Source of the DNA: CAWJPW01 sp963844845
GTDB lineage: Bacteria; Acidobacteriota; Thermoanaerobaculia; Thermoanaerobaculales; Sulfomarinibacteraceae
Direction of reading: 5' to 3'
Length of the DNA stretch: 64,000 nt
Assembly: GCA_963844845.1 (NCBI GenBank)
Contig: CAWJPW010000009.1
Span: 1-64,000 of the forward strand
The stretch's first letter is position 1. Each line of letters starts with the position of its first letter. The notes below the pieces were generated by a model that did not search any database, was not told the DNA's origin, and saw only the letters and a program-made list of their open reading frames with translations. Shown in pieces: positions 36,173-44,508 of the stretch. The position numbers and the translations under genes were made by a program.

Positions 36173-36214
36173 AGAACGTTGTAGCGTGGTAACGCGTCCA
36201 CGAAGGAGCATGCG

Positions 36215-36883
36215 ATGAGCCCTCCAACGCTGACACCATCCCAGGCGCGATCGGTGTACGACCGCATCGGCCGCAAGCAGGACACCCAGGGGTTCTACGA
36301 GGACCCTGCGGTGCACGACCTCCTCGCCAACGCGCGCCTGGCTGAGACCACCGTCTTGCTCGAGCTCGGCTGCGGTACCGGCCGATGGGCGCTCCGGCTG
36401 CTGGAGCAGCACCTTCCCGGTGACGCGCGCTACCTCGGCATCGACCTCAGCCCGGTGATGCTCGGGCTCGCGAGCCGCCGCCTCGCCGGCGTCGGCCCGC
36501 GCGCGGCCGTCGTCCGCGCCGACCTCACCCGGGGCCTGCCGCTCGTTGCCGCTTCAGTGGACCGGATCGTCGTCACCTACGTGCTCGATCTCCTCTCGCG
36601 CGAAGCCATCGCCTCCGTCCTCTCCGAGGCCCATCGCGTCCTCCTGCCCGGGGGATTGCTCTGCAGCGTCGGCCTCACCCGCGGCCGTACGGTGCCCTCC
36701 CGGGTGATCACCACCCTCTGGTCCGCGCTCTTCCGCCTCAGCCCCCGACTGGTGGGCGGCTGCCGGCCGCTGGAGCTTCGTCCCAGTCTCCCGGCGGACG
36801 CCTGGCGGGTGCTCCACCACCGCGTGGTCACGGCCTGGGGTGTGCCGTCGGAGGTAGTGGTCGCGGAGGCAATCGGGCCCTAG
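36215..36883 (+). CDS. Class I SAM-dependent methyltransferase
   Basis: A 222-residue methyltransferase. Motif I is LLELGCGTGRWALRLLE (about 48-64), motif II YLGIDLSPVMLGLASRRL, a post-II acidic residue VRADLTRG and motif IV RIVVTYVLDLL, followed by LPGGLLCSVGL. The N-terminal YDRIGRKQDTQGFYED resembles ubiquinone/menaquinone-type and small-molecule methyltransferases. GAAGGAG precedes the ATG at 36215. Substrate unknown. Confidence 0.82.
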   Translation: MSPPTLTPSQARSVYDRIGRKQDTQGFYEDPAVHDLLANARLAETTVLLELGCGTGRWALRLLEQHLPGDARYLGIDLSPVMLGLASRRLAGVGPRAAVVRADLTRGLPLVAASVDRIVVTYVLDLLSREAIASVLSEAHRVLLPGGLLCSVGLTRGRTVPSRVITTLWSALFRLSPRLVGGCRPLELRPSLPADAWRVLHHRVVTAWGVPSEVVVAEAIGP

Positions 36884-36913
36884 TGTCCTGTCACGGATCG
36901 TGCCGCGTATGAT

Positions 36914-37408
36914 GTGCGCGTGCCGAGGCTCTCCTGGCCCGAAGCGCGCCGCATCGGCGTGATATCCGACACCCACGGGCTGCTACGCCCCGAGGCGGCG
37001 GCGGCCCTGGCCGGCTCGGACGTCGTCCTCCACGCCGGCGACGTGGGCCGGCCCTCGGTGCTCGAAGCTCTCGCCGAGATTGCGCCCGTGCTGGCGGTGC
37101 GCGGCAACGTGGACCGCGGCGAGTGGGCCACGGCGCTTCCATCAGTGCTCACCATCTCCCTCGCCGACGGTCTCCAGGTCCACCTCCTGCACGACCTCGC
37201 CGAGCTCGCCATCGACCCCGCCGCCGCCGGGCTCGCCGCGGTGATCTTCGGCCACAGCCATCACGCGGCCATCGAGACGCGCCACGGCGTCTTCCTTCTC
37301 AACCCCGGCAGCGCAGGCCCCCGCCGCTTCCGCCTCCCGGTCACCGTGGCTCACATGGAGGTGGACGCCGGCCGCCTCACCGCCCGCCTCGAGCACCTCC
37401 CGACCTGA
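36914..37408 (+). CDS. YfcE/MJ0936-type metallophosphoesterase
   Basis: A 164-residue calcineurin-like phosphodiesterase. The metal-site motifs are present in order: ISDTHG (Asp-x-His), HAGDVG (Gly-Asp), RGNVD (Gly-Asn), HLLHDL and IFGHSHHA (Gly-His-x-His), then LNPGSAGPRR. YfcE-like enzymes hydrolyse phosphodiesters in vitro, and the physiological substrate is generally unknown. The start is GTG at 36914 or GTG at 36920. The 30-base gap from the methyltransferase gene contains TAGTGTCCTGT, a 10-base match to the ends of the MITE-like element at 45648. Confidence 0.85.
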   Translation: MRVPRLSWPEARRIGVISDTHGLLRPEAAAALAGSDVVLHAGDVGRPSVLEALAEIAPVLAVRGNVDRGEWATALPSVLTISLADGLQVHLLHDLAELAIDPAAAGLAAVIFGHSHHAAIETRHGVFLLNPGSAGPRRFRLPVTVAHMEVDAGRLTARLEHLPT

Positions 37409-37549
37409 GCGGGAGCGCCCCGCCCCCCGGACCGAAGATCAAAGCCACGCCCGACGCGGACAGCGGAATGAACGGCTGAGCGCCTGCGGGCTCTCACTTC
37501 CCGGCGATGCTACGATTGAACAACACGAGGCCCACATCGGGAGGCTGCC

Positions 37550-39277
37550 ATGAAGGATCCGGCGAAGGACGTCCGCTGCCTCGAGCTGTACCAGGCGCTC
37601 CCCGAGAACCAGGCCGACCCGGTGGCACGCTGGGCAACGGAAAAGCCTAACGCCCCGGCCCTTATCGAGCACGACACCGGCGAGGTGGTCACGTGGCGTG
37701 CGTTCGACCACGCCGTCTCGGCCTTCGCCGCCAAGCTGCTGAGCCTGGGCCTTTGCAAGGGCGACGTGGTCGCCACGAGCCTGGCTCTGCTCAAGGAGCA
37801 TGTGTACCTGATCTACGCCTGCTACCGGGTGGGCCTCGTGGTCGCGCCGCTCGACCTGCGACTCAAGACGAAGGAGGTGCAGTACTGCTTCGACCACATT
37901 CGGCCGCGCGCCTACTTCTTCCTGGGAGAGACGCCGGTGATGGACTTCCGCCCCATGGTAGGCGACGTCATGGCCTCCTCCCCGTGGGTGGAGCACTGGG
38001 TGCAGATGCAGCGCGAGCCCGACCCGGTGATGGCGGGCGCCGTCGGTATCAGCGAGTTCGCCCGCGACATCAAGCGGCGTTTCCTCGTCAGCCTGGTCAC
38101 CGGCAGCGTCCGCCGGGCGCACCGGCGCGTCGGGCGACGCGACGGCTGCCTGGTCATCTTCACCACCGGCTCGACCGGACCTCCCAAGCCCGCCCTGCTG
38201 TGCCACGAGAACGTGCTGGTGCAGAACATCGGTCTGGCAGTAGGCTTCGAGCTCGCGGACGACGACGTCATGCTGGTGAACCTGCCGCCGTCCCACGTGG
38301 GCTGCGTCACCGAGCAGCTCGCCACGACCATCTACGGCGGCGGCACCGCCGTACTACTGCACGTGTTCGACCCGCAGAAGAGCCTGGAGGCCATCCAGCG
38401 CCACCGCGTCACCGTGGTCGGCCAGATCCCCGCCCTCTTCAACCTCGAGTGGCGCCTCCCCGAGTACGGCGGCTACGACCTCTCCTCGATTCGCTTCGCA
38501 CTGTACGGCGGACAGGCGGTGTCGCGGGAGTTCCTCGAGCGCCTGCAGACGATGGCGCCCCGCATCGGCACGGGCCTCGGTCTCACCGAGACCGCGGGCT
38601 TTTGCACCTACACCGACCCCGGGGCGGACCTCGACGACGTGGCAGGCTCCATCGGCTTCGACATGCCCCTGTGCCCGCTCACCGTACGCGAGCCGATGAC
38701 GGCGGACGGCCGGGCCGGGGCGGAGACGGCCCCCGGCGAGATCGGTGAGGTGTGCTTCACCGGGCCTCAGGTGTTTCTCGGCTATCTCGACGACCCCGAG
38801 GCCACCGCCCGCACCGTCACCAGCGACGGCGTCTGCTACACCGGCGACCTCGGTGCCTATGGCGATCGCGGCCTGCGCTTCGCCGGCCGCGCCAAGCTGG
38901 TGATCAAGCCCAAGGGCTACCAGGTCTTCCCCGAGGACGTGGAGAAGCACATCGCCGGCGCCCTCAAGGGAAGGGTCGCCCAGGTGGGCGTGGTCGGCGT
39001 GGAGCACGAGGTCTTCTCCGAGGCTATCGTCGCCTTCGTGGAACCGGTGGCGGGAGCGGACCTCTCTGCAGCAGACGTGGACCTCGCCTGCCTCGATATC
39101 GCGGCCTACGCGCGCCCGGAGCACGTGGAGCTGATCGCTCCGGGGCAATTCCCGCTGAACCGCGTGGCAAAGACCGACTACATGGAGCTCCGGGAGCGTG
39201 CCCGCGGCGTCATCGAGCGGCTCCGGAACCAGGGCGGATGGGACCGCAGCTTGCCCCCTTCTCCTGCCACCTCGTGA
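37550..39277 (+). CDS. AMP-forming acyl-CoA synthetase/ligase family protein
   Basis: A 575-residue ANL-superfamily adenylating enzyme. Core motifs are A3 IFTTGSTGPPKPALL, A4 LPPSHVGCVTEQ, A5 GTGLGLTETAGFC, A7 YTGDLGAYGDRGL, A8 RAKLVIKPKGYQVFPEDVEK and A10 Lys in LNRVAKTDYMEL. Such enzymes activate a carboxylate as acyl-AMP and transfer it to CoA (or a carrier). An unusual insertion of about 55 residues rich in Arg (FARDIKRRFLVSLVTGSVRR) precedes A3. GGGAGGCTGCC lies before ATG 37550. No acyl carrier or beta-oxidation gene is adjacent, so the acid substrate is open. Confidence 0.87.
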   Translation: MKDPAKDVRCLELYQALPENQADPVARWATEKPNAPALIEHDTGEVVTWRAFDHAVSAFAAKLLSLGLCKGDVVATSLALLKEHVYLIYACYRVGLVVAPLDLRLKTKEVQYCFDHIRPRAYFFLGETPVMDFRPMVGDVMASSPWVEHWVQMQREPDPVMAGAVGISEFARDIKRRFLVSLVTGSVRRAHRRVGRRDGCLVIFTTGSTGPPKPALLCHENVLVQNIGLAVGFELADDDVMLVNLPPSHVGCVTEQLATTIYGGGTAVLLHVFDPQKSLEAIQRHRVTVVGQIPALFNLEWRLPEYGGYDLSSIRFALYGGQAVSREFLERLQTMAPRIGTGLGLTETAGFCTYTDPGADLDDVAGSIGFDMPLCPLTVREPMTADGRAGAETAPGEIGEVCFTGPQVFLGYLDDPEATARTVTSDGVCYTGDLGAYGDRGLRFAGRAKLVIKPKGYQVFPEDVEKHIAGALKGRVAQVGVVGVEHEVFSEAIVAFVEPVAGADLSAADVDLACLDIAAYARPEHVELIAPGQFPLNRVAKTDYMELRERARGVIERLRNQGGWDRSLPPSPATS

Positions 39278-39315
39278 CCGGGCACGGCAACCCGCCGGCT
39301 GACGCGCCCGGAGCT

Positions 39316-39723
39316 TCATCCCTGCTCGGCCAGGAACTCCTCGATGATGCGGATGTGCTCGAGGTCCTTGGGCCGCGCCAGGACCCGCTTGAACTCGAGT
39401 ACGTAGCGCAGAGGGGCCCACGGAAAACCGTGGCGCCACTCGGCAGCGTCGATGACCTCGTCCAGGTCCCATTTCATCGGCGCCCAACCGTCGAAGATCT
39501 CCATCGTCCCATTCTCCAGGCGCACCACCAGGTCGCCCAGTGCCGCGCGCTGCGGCGCGCCCAGCTCGCAGGCGCGCCGCCATGCCGCGCCACGGGCCAG
39601 CACGTCCACGTCGTGGGGCAGATCGGGAATCAGGCCGTGGGCCCACAGCGGCCCGCTGCCGAGAATCACCCAGTCGCCCCGTGGGAGCCCGAGCTGCGCT
39701 AGCCTGCGGAGGATGGCGATCAC
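39316..39723 (-). CDS. Nucleotidyltransferase-fold protein
   Basis: A 135-residue protein with the minimal nucleotidyltransferase signature. The helix and turn WVILGSGPLWAHGLIPDLPH are followed by the Asp-x-Asp pair DVDVLARG, a third acidic residue in MEIFDGW, and RPKDLEHIRIIEEFL at the C-terminus, as in several MNT/AbiEii-like proteins. Translation starts at GTG 39723, whose GTGA overlaps the stop of the decayed frame upstream. No HEPN partner is visible, so a toxin-antitoxin role is not supported. Confidence 0.65.
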   Translation of the reverse strand: MIAILRRLAQLGLPRGDWVILGSGPLWAHGLIPDLPHDVDVLARGAAWRRACELGAPQRAALGDLVVRLENGTMEIFDGWAPMKWDLDEVIDAAEWRHGFPWAPLRYVLEFKRVLARPKDLEHIRIIEEFLAEQG

Positions 39724-40000
39724 GACGGCTCCGAACGCTCGTCAGCAGCGCAGCAGGCGGCGACGATCATGCGGTCGGAGAGCTCGGCCGCGCGCTGGAC
39801 TTCGTCCAGCGTCGCGTGGTCATGGGGGTGAGAGCCTCCGCCAGCCGCCAGGGGCCGCACACCACGGCCGTCGCGCCGCGCCGATGGGGCAGGCTGGCAT
39901 CGGAGCAGGAGCGAAACGTCGCCGGCACAACGAGACGACCGGCACCGGCGCGGCGCAACGGTTCCAGCTCCGCGGCGTCAGGCTCGGTCGAGCTCGTCCG
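39720..40000 (-). pseudogene. Possible decayed gene upstream of the nucleotidyltransferase gene
   Basis: Two minus-strand segments have convincing protein-like composition but lie in different frames: AAELEPLRRAGAGRLVVPAT with ATAVVCGPWRLAEALTP downstream of it, then DHATLDEVQRAAELSDRMIV ending at a stop at 39718-39720. A frameshift near 39825 would join them. No start could be located. The first part vaguely recalls the C-terminal barrel of TIM-fold oxidoreductases. Otherwise nothing is seen in this 380-base gap. Confidence 0.3.
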
Positions 40001-40103
40001 CTGTCCCCCTGGGCGCTTCATCCTGGTCGGCCACTTCCGCCCTCCGCTCCGGCGCATGCGCCGCCGCCTGTAACGGCCCCACGCCGCCGCGGTGCTTCCC
40101 GGG

Positions 40104-40466
40104 TCACGACGTGGGCGGCTCGCCCTCGTGCCAAAAGCTCGGGATGGCCTCGGCTTCGCTGTCGAAGATCTCGAACAGACCCACTAGCTTGCTCATGGTG
40201 AGCAGGCGGTAGGCGCCCGGGTTGAGGTGCAGGAGCTTAAGCTCGGCGCCGCGCTCCTCGCAGGTTTCCCGGCTGCGCAGGAGCTCGCCCAGTCCCGAGG
40301 AGTCCACGTGACGCACCGCTCCCATGTTGAGGAGGATCCTGCGGTACCCCTCCTCCAGCAGCTCGAGCAGCCGTCCGCGCAGGAGGACATCACCCCGCCC
40401 CAGGGTGAGCGCCCCCTCGAGGTCGAGAATGGCCACCGGATCGTAGTAGCGCGTGGTGATCTTCAT
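40104..40466 (-). CDS. STAS-domain anti-sigma factor antagonist
   Basis: A 120-residue single STAS domain similar to SpoIIAA/RsbV. The phosphoacceptor loop is VRHVDSSGLGELL with Asp55-Ser56-Ser57, and the N-terminal strand VAILDLEGALTLGRGDVLL is typical. Unphosphorylated STAS proteins bind a partner-switching anti-sigma kinase and release a sigma factor. No kinase or PP2C phosphatase gene is next to it, so its partners lie elsewhere. The start at 40466 is preceded by a weak CGGGAG site. Confidence 0.85.
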   Translation of the reverse strand: MKITTRYYDPVAILDLEGALTLGRGDVLLRGRLLELLEEGYRRILLNMGAVRHVDSSGLGELLRSRETCEERGAELKLLHLNPGAYRLLTMSKLVGLFEIFDSEAEAIPSFWHEGEPPTS

Positions 40467-40663
40467 GGCGCAGAACTCCCGTTACGACTGTTGGCGATCA
40501 GACCTCGCCGCGTGATTCCCAAGCCTATACCTGTATGGTCCGCCGACCCGCCTCGGTGGGACGAAAGCTACGTAACGCACCCCACCGTTACGATCGAGAT
40601 TACCATCCGAGCCGGCGACCTCGTCGGCCCTCGTCGCCGCGGAGGTCTCGGGAGACATGCGTG

Positions 40664-41203
40664 CTACCCCTCACCCTCGCCCAGCTGGGCGCTGGGAAGC
40701 GGTGGCAGCAGCTTGAGCTGCTGGAGCGCGGTGAGATTGTCCCAGGTGATCCACGTCTCGGCGATCCTGCCCTCCGACAGCCTGTGAACTCCTGCGATGT
40801 CCACCTGGATCTGTCTGCCCGTTGCTGCGTGGGGGCCCATCCGACCCTTCTGGGTCCCCGTGTAGGTCCCCCAGAAGGCCACACGGTCCCCCTGGGCGCT
40901 GAGGAAGAGAATAGCGATCTTCCCGTCCGGAAACGTCGCCCGCTCGCTCCTGAGGTACTCCTTGAAATCCTCGAGGGTGTTGACATCCACACCCGGCGTC
41001 GCCTGACAGTGACGAACGTAGGTCGGCTCCATGAGGTCGTCGAGGTCGCCGTAGCGATCCGCGTTGACCGCTGCGAAGACCTTGTTCACGACCTCTGTGT
41101 TCCGTGCCTCCACCCGCCCGGGGGAGTTGGCGCAGCCCGTGAGCAGAAGCGCGGCACAGGTGAACACCGCCAGAGCGCCCGGTGCGGTACTTTCTCTGAG
41201 CAT
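40664..41203 (-). CDS. SnoaL-like (ester cyclase) lipoprotein
   Basis: A 179-residue predicted lipoprotein. The signal peptide ends at the lipobox LLLTGC, so the mature N-terminal Cys would be lipidated. The rest is a SnoaL/NTF2-like alpha+beta cone (VVNKVFAAVNADRYGDLDDL, then YVRHCQATPGVD, AFWGTYTGTQKG and AETWITWDNLTALQQLKLLP). SnoaL-like ester cyclases are widespread, and most bacterial ones have no known substrate. GAGGAGGAGG lies directly before ATG 41203. Confidence 0.82.
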   Translation of the reverse strand: MLRESTAPGALAVFTCAALLLTGCANSPGRVEARNTEVVNKVFAAVNADRYGDLDDLMEPTYVRHCQATPGVDVNTLEDFKEYLRSERATFPDGKIAILFLSAQGDRVAFWGTYTGTQKGRMGPHAATGRQIQVDIAGVHRLSEGRIAETWITWDNLTALQQLKLLPPLPSAQLGEGEG

Positions 41204-41327
41204 CCCTCCTCCTCACATCCCGCCAGGGGGATCTCACATCACGAAGACCTCAGTGCCCACAATCGCCCAGCGCCGGCCAACATTCCCTCCCGTGACAGGC
41301 GGCCTTGCGCAGCTCGACGCCGCACCC

Positions 41328-41665
41328 TCACAGGCCGTACTTCTCCAGGCGCCGGTACAGCCCCCCGGCGAGAGACGCAGCACCTTGGCGGCGCGGCTCA
41401 CGTCGCCGTCGAAGCGGCGCAGGGTGCGATCGACGAGGAGCCGTTCCACCTCCCAAAGCGACATCTCGTCGAGCCGCGGTGCGCCCTCCGATCCCGCCGC
41501 GCCCGAGCCCGAGACTATCGCACCCGACCACGCTGCCCCGGCCACCGTGGCCTCGCACCACGGCCCCCGGCAACCTCCAGGAGGGCCGAGAACGCCGCCG
41601 CCTGCAATCCGCGCAGCCGTCGCGTCTGTTTCGCCACATATTTTCTTGGCACATCGACGACGCAT
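41328..41665 (-). pseudogene. Fis-type HTH protein, frameshifted at a G run
   Basis: The minus-strand frame contains DEMSLWEVERLLVDRTLRRF and DGDVSRAAKVLRLSP, the first two helices of the Fis-family HTH found at the C-terminus of NtrC-type regulators. The recognition helix LYRRLEKYGL and stop (41328-41330) continue in another frame. The break lies in a run of six G; seven would restore the frame as SPGGLYRRLEKYGL. The N-terminal 65 residues are Gly/Ala-rich without AAA+ or receiver motifs, so even the repaired protein is a short stand-alone HTH or a regulator remnant. The frame was read from 41665. Confidence 0.6.
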
Positions 41666-41874
41666 CCCGGCCAGAGCCTACACAGGCTCCCTGCCACTCT
41701 TGCGATTTCTCATAAAAATGGAAGAATGAGCAAGATAGACTTCTGCGTCGCGCTTCACATCGCGACCATTCTGTCGCTTCGCAGGCCCTGACTGTCCAAG
41801 AACGGACCGAGTGCAGAGGTCGAAAGGAGCCTCGATGTGACCCGCGGCACGTGCCGATCGCGCGAGTTGGGGCT

Positions 41875-42588
41875 ATGCTGGTTCCCGTGACGGAGGGACA
41901 GCCTTGCCAGGTGCTGGCTATGGGTTCGGGAGCCTCGGCCCTTGAGGGAGTGCTCGCCCTTCTCGATCCCGCTCGTTTCGCGGTGCATCGCTCCTCTGAT
42001 CCCACGGTCGGCCTGCAGCTCGCCGCCGCCGAGCCGTGGGATCTGGTCCTCATCGCGTACCCTCCCCGGGGCTTCGAGCTGGACGAGATTGCGATGGTGG
42101 TCCGCGCCCCCTCGTCGCCCAGCCGGCGCAGTGGACTGATCGCCGTAGCCGAGCCCGACGGTGTGGATGAGGCGAGCCTCTTCCTGGGCCGTGGCATCAA
42201 CCGAGTCGTGAGCCTCGACCTCCCGGTGGAGTACATCGTGCACTGCATCGACGAGCTCACGAGCGCCGCGCCTCGGGTGCTGGTGAGGGCGGTCCTGGAG
42301 CTGCAAGCCGAGCTGAGCAGGCGGCCCACGCGCGCGCTCTTTCAGACGGAGAACGTCTCCGCCACCGGCATGCTCGTGAGGGGCGGCCGAGTCTTCCCGC
42401 TCGGGACGACCTTCGACTTCGACCTCGCCATGCCATCGGGAGCTCCGCCGGTGCGGGGCGCGGCGCGAGTCGTGCGCCATACCGATCCCTTCCGGGAGCA
42501 TCTCGAGGGCTTCGCCGCACAGTTCGTGCGGTTCGAGGGCGACGGGCGCGAGCACCTGGACAACTGGCTTTCCCACAGACTGTCGTAA
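41875..42588 (+). CDS. PilZ-domain protein with degenerate receiver-like N-terminus
   Basis: A 237-residue protein. Residues 10-125 have the alternating beta/alpha pattern of a response-regulator receiver (QCQVLAMGS-type start, WDLVLIAYPPRGFELDEIAM) but lack the acidic triad and phosphoacceptor Asp at the expected position. Residues 140-237 resemble a PilZ domain (LSRRPTRALFQTENVSATGM, then FDFDLAMPSGAPPVRGAARV and FAAQFVRF). A clear RxxxR-D/NxSxxG pattern is only partly met (ENVSATG), so c-di-GMP binding is plausible but not assured. The start is ATG 41875, or GTG 41851. Confidence 0.65.
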   Translation: MLVPVTEGQPCQVLAMGSGASALEGVLALLDPARFAVHRSSDPTVGLQLAAAEPWDLVLIAYPPRGFELDEIAMVVRAPSSPSRRSGLIAVAEPDGVDEASLFLGRGINRVVSLDLPVEYIVHCIDELTSAAPRVLVRAVLELQAELSRRPTRALFQTENVSATGMLVRGGRVFPLGTTFDFDLAMPSGAPPVRGAARVVRHTDPFREHLEGFAAQFVRFEGDGREHLDNWLSHRLS

Positions 42589-42677
42589 CCCAACGCACGA
42601 CGCCGCAGGAAGACGGTGGTAGGGACTACCGTTAGCTCTGGTGGAAGTCTTCCGAGTCGGGACCAGAAAGGTCTCTC

Positions 42678-44423
42678 ATGTTTCGAATCCGCAGGGTCCA
42701 CGACGACCTCGTACCGCGCAACCGGGATGCCATCTCCCAGGTCCAGGGTATGCTGCACCAGCAGTTTCCGGGCCTCAGCCCAGGCGAGATCGCCAGCCTG
42801 CCCGAGAAGCTCCGCAACCCGCTCAAGTACCGGTTCCGCTCGCTCCTGTACGTGGCCGACGACTGGAAGGGACACGTGTCGGGCTTCGCGCTGCTGATGC
42901 ATGCCCCGGACCTCCACTTCTGCTACCTCGACTACGTCTCGTCCGGCAAGGTGTTCAGCGGACGCGGCATCGGCGGCGCACTGTACGAGCGGATCCGGCG
43001 CCGGGCCGCGGCCCTCGACACCCTCGGCCTCTTCTTCGAGTGCCTCCCCGACGACCCGGAGCTCAGTCCCGAACCGGCTGTCCGCAAGCAAAATGCCGCC
43101 CGGCTTCGTTTCTACGAGCGTTACGGCGCCCGCCCCATCACCGGGACCCGTTACGAGACGCCGCTGAAGCCCGGCGAAACCGATCCGCCGTACCTGGTGT
43201 TCGACGACCTCGGAAGCGCCAAGCCCCCCTCCCGCGACACAGCCCGGGTGATCGTCCGCGCCATCCTCGAGCGCAAGTACCCAGACGTTTGCCCGAGCGA
43301 CTACGTCGACATGGTGGTGGACTCGTTCACAGATGACCCCGTCCGCCTGCGCGAGCCACGCAGTGTGACCCGACCGGAGCCTGTGGCCCCGTCTCCCGAG
43401 CGCCCACCCGACCGCCGCATCGCACTGGTGGTCACCGACCGCCACGAGATTCACCACGTGCGCGAGCGTGGCTACGTGGAGTCTCCTGTACGCATCCGAA
43501 GTATTTCCAAGGAGCTGAGCCGTCTGGACGTGTTCCGCCCGATTCCCCCCCGACACTTCGGGGAGAAGCACATCCTGGCCGTCCACGACCCCGACTACGT
43601 GGCCTACTTCAAGCGGGTATGCGAGGCGATCCCGGAGGACGAATCGGTCTACCCCTACGTCTTTCCCATCCGCAACACCGCTCGTCCGCCGAAGGAGCTG
43701 GCGGTCCGTGCGGGCTACTACTGCATCGACACCTTCACCCCTCTCAACGAGCATGCCTTCACCGCCGCAAAGCGGGCGGTAGACTGCGCCCTCACCGCCG
43801 CCGAAGAGGTTCTCCAGGGCACCCGTCTCGCCTACGCCTTGGTTCGCCCGCCCGGACATCACGCGGAGCGCCGCTCCTTCGGTGGTTTCTGCTACTTCTG
43901 CTCGGCGGCGGTCGCCGCGCACCTCCTGAGCCGGTACGGAAGGGTGGCGATGCTCGACATCGACTACCACCACGGCAACGGCCAGCAGGACATCTTCTAC
44001 AGCCGAGGCGACGTCCTTACCGTGTCCATCCACGGTCACCCGCGCTTCGCCTACCCCTACTTCAGCGGCTTCGAGGACGAGCGCGGCGACGGTGACGGGC
44101 GCGGAGCCAATCGCAACTACCCACTGAGCGAGAAGCTCGATGGCGAGGGTTTCCGTGAGGTACTGGCGCGCGCTCTTCGACGTATCCGGCGCTTCTCACC
44201 GGGTTTCCTCGTCGTCAGCCTCGGGCTCGACACCGCCAGGGGCGACCCCACCGGTAGCTGGAGCCTCGGCGCCGCCGACTTCGAGGCCAACGGCCGCATG
44301 ATCGGCGAGCTTTTCCTGCCCACCATGGTGGTCCAGGAAGGCGGCTATGACACCCGCCATATCGGCGTCAACGCCCGCCGCTTTTTCCAGGGTCTGCTCG
44401 CCGGCGCGGAGAGCGGGGATTGA
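42678..44423 (+). CDS. GNAT acetyltransferase-histone deacetylase-family fusion
   Basis: A 581-residue bifunctional-looking protein. Residues 1-180 form a GNAT-type acetyltransferase (LDYVSSGKVFSGRGIGGALY with the acetyl-CoA loop GRGIGG, and NAARLRFYERYGARPITG). Residues 245-575 form an arginase/deacetylase fold of the HDAC-AcuC-acetylpolyamine amidohydrolase family. His394-His395 (RPPGHHAE), zinc ligands Asp429 and His431 (DIDYHHGNG), Asp518 (SLGLDTARGDP) and Tyr557 (QEGGYDTR) are all present, so the deacetylase should be active. Known single-domain relatives remove acetyl groups from polyamines or lysines. The fusion implies opposing activities on one substrate. Confidence 0.88.
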   Translation: MFRIRRVHDDLVPRNRDAISQVQGMLHQQFPGLSPGEIASLPEKLRNPLKYRFRSLLYVADDWKGHVSGFALLMHAPDLHFCYLDYVSSGKVFSGRGIGGALYERIRRRAAALDTLGLFFECLPDDPELSPEPAVRKQNAARLRFYERYGARPITGTRYETPLKPGETDPPYLVFDDLGSAKPPSRDTARVIVRAILERKYPDVCPSDYVDMVVDSFTDDPVRLREPRSVTRPEPVAPSPERPPDRRIALVVTDRHEIHHVRERGYVESPVRIRSISKELSRLDVFRPIPPRHFGEKHILAVHDPDYVAYFKRVCEAIPEDESVYPYVFPIRNTARPPKELAVRAGYYCIDTFTPLNEHAFTAAKRAVDCALTAAEEVLQGTRLAYALVRPPGHHAERRSFGGFCYFCSAAVAAHLLSRYGRVAMLDIDYHHGNGQQDIFYSRGDVLTVSIHGHPRFAYPYFSGFEDERGDGDGRGANRNYPLSEKLDGEGFREVLARALRRIRRFSPGFLVVSLGLDTARGDPTGSWSLGAADFEANGRMIGELFLPTMVVQEGGYDTRHIGVNARRFFQGLLAGAESGD

Positions 44424-44508
44424 GCTCTTCGTGAGGCGCCGGCGCACTGGCGCGGCGCCCCTGCGTAGCGGCCCACCCACCGGGACAGTGAGCTGGCTCG
44501 GGGCGACC

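Noticed and set aside
35334..36412. Minus-strand ORFs of 180-300 codons over the helicase end and the GC array
   Set aside because: They are compositional open frames; the helicase and methyltransferase on the plus strand are strongly supported.
31413..37408. Lhr helicase and metallophosphoesterase as a repair operon
   Set aside because: The phosphoesterase is of the small YfcE type, separated by an array and a methyltransferase gene; the usual Lhr-linked nuclease is a different family.
39316..39723. MNT/HEPN toxin-antitoxin pair
   Set aside because: The nucleotidyltransferase-like protein has no HEPN neighbour, and the adjacent frame is decayed and unlike HEPN.
40467..40663. tRNA or riboswitch between the STAS and SnoaL-like genes
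   Set aside because: No cloverleaf, T-loop or recognisable aptamer core could be found by eye.
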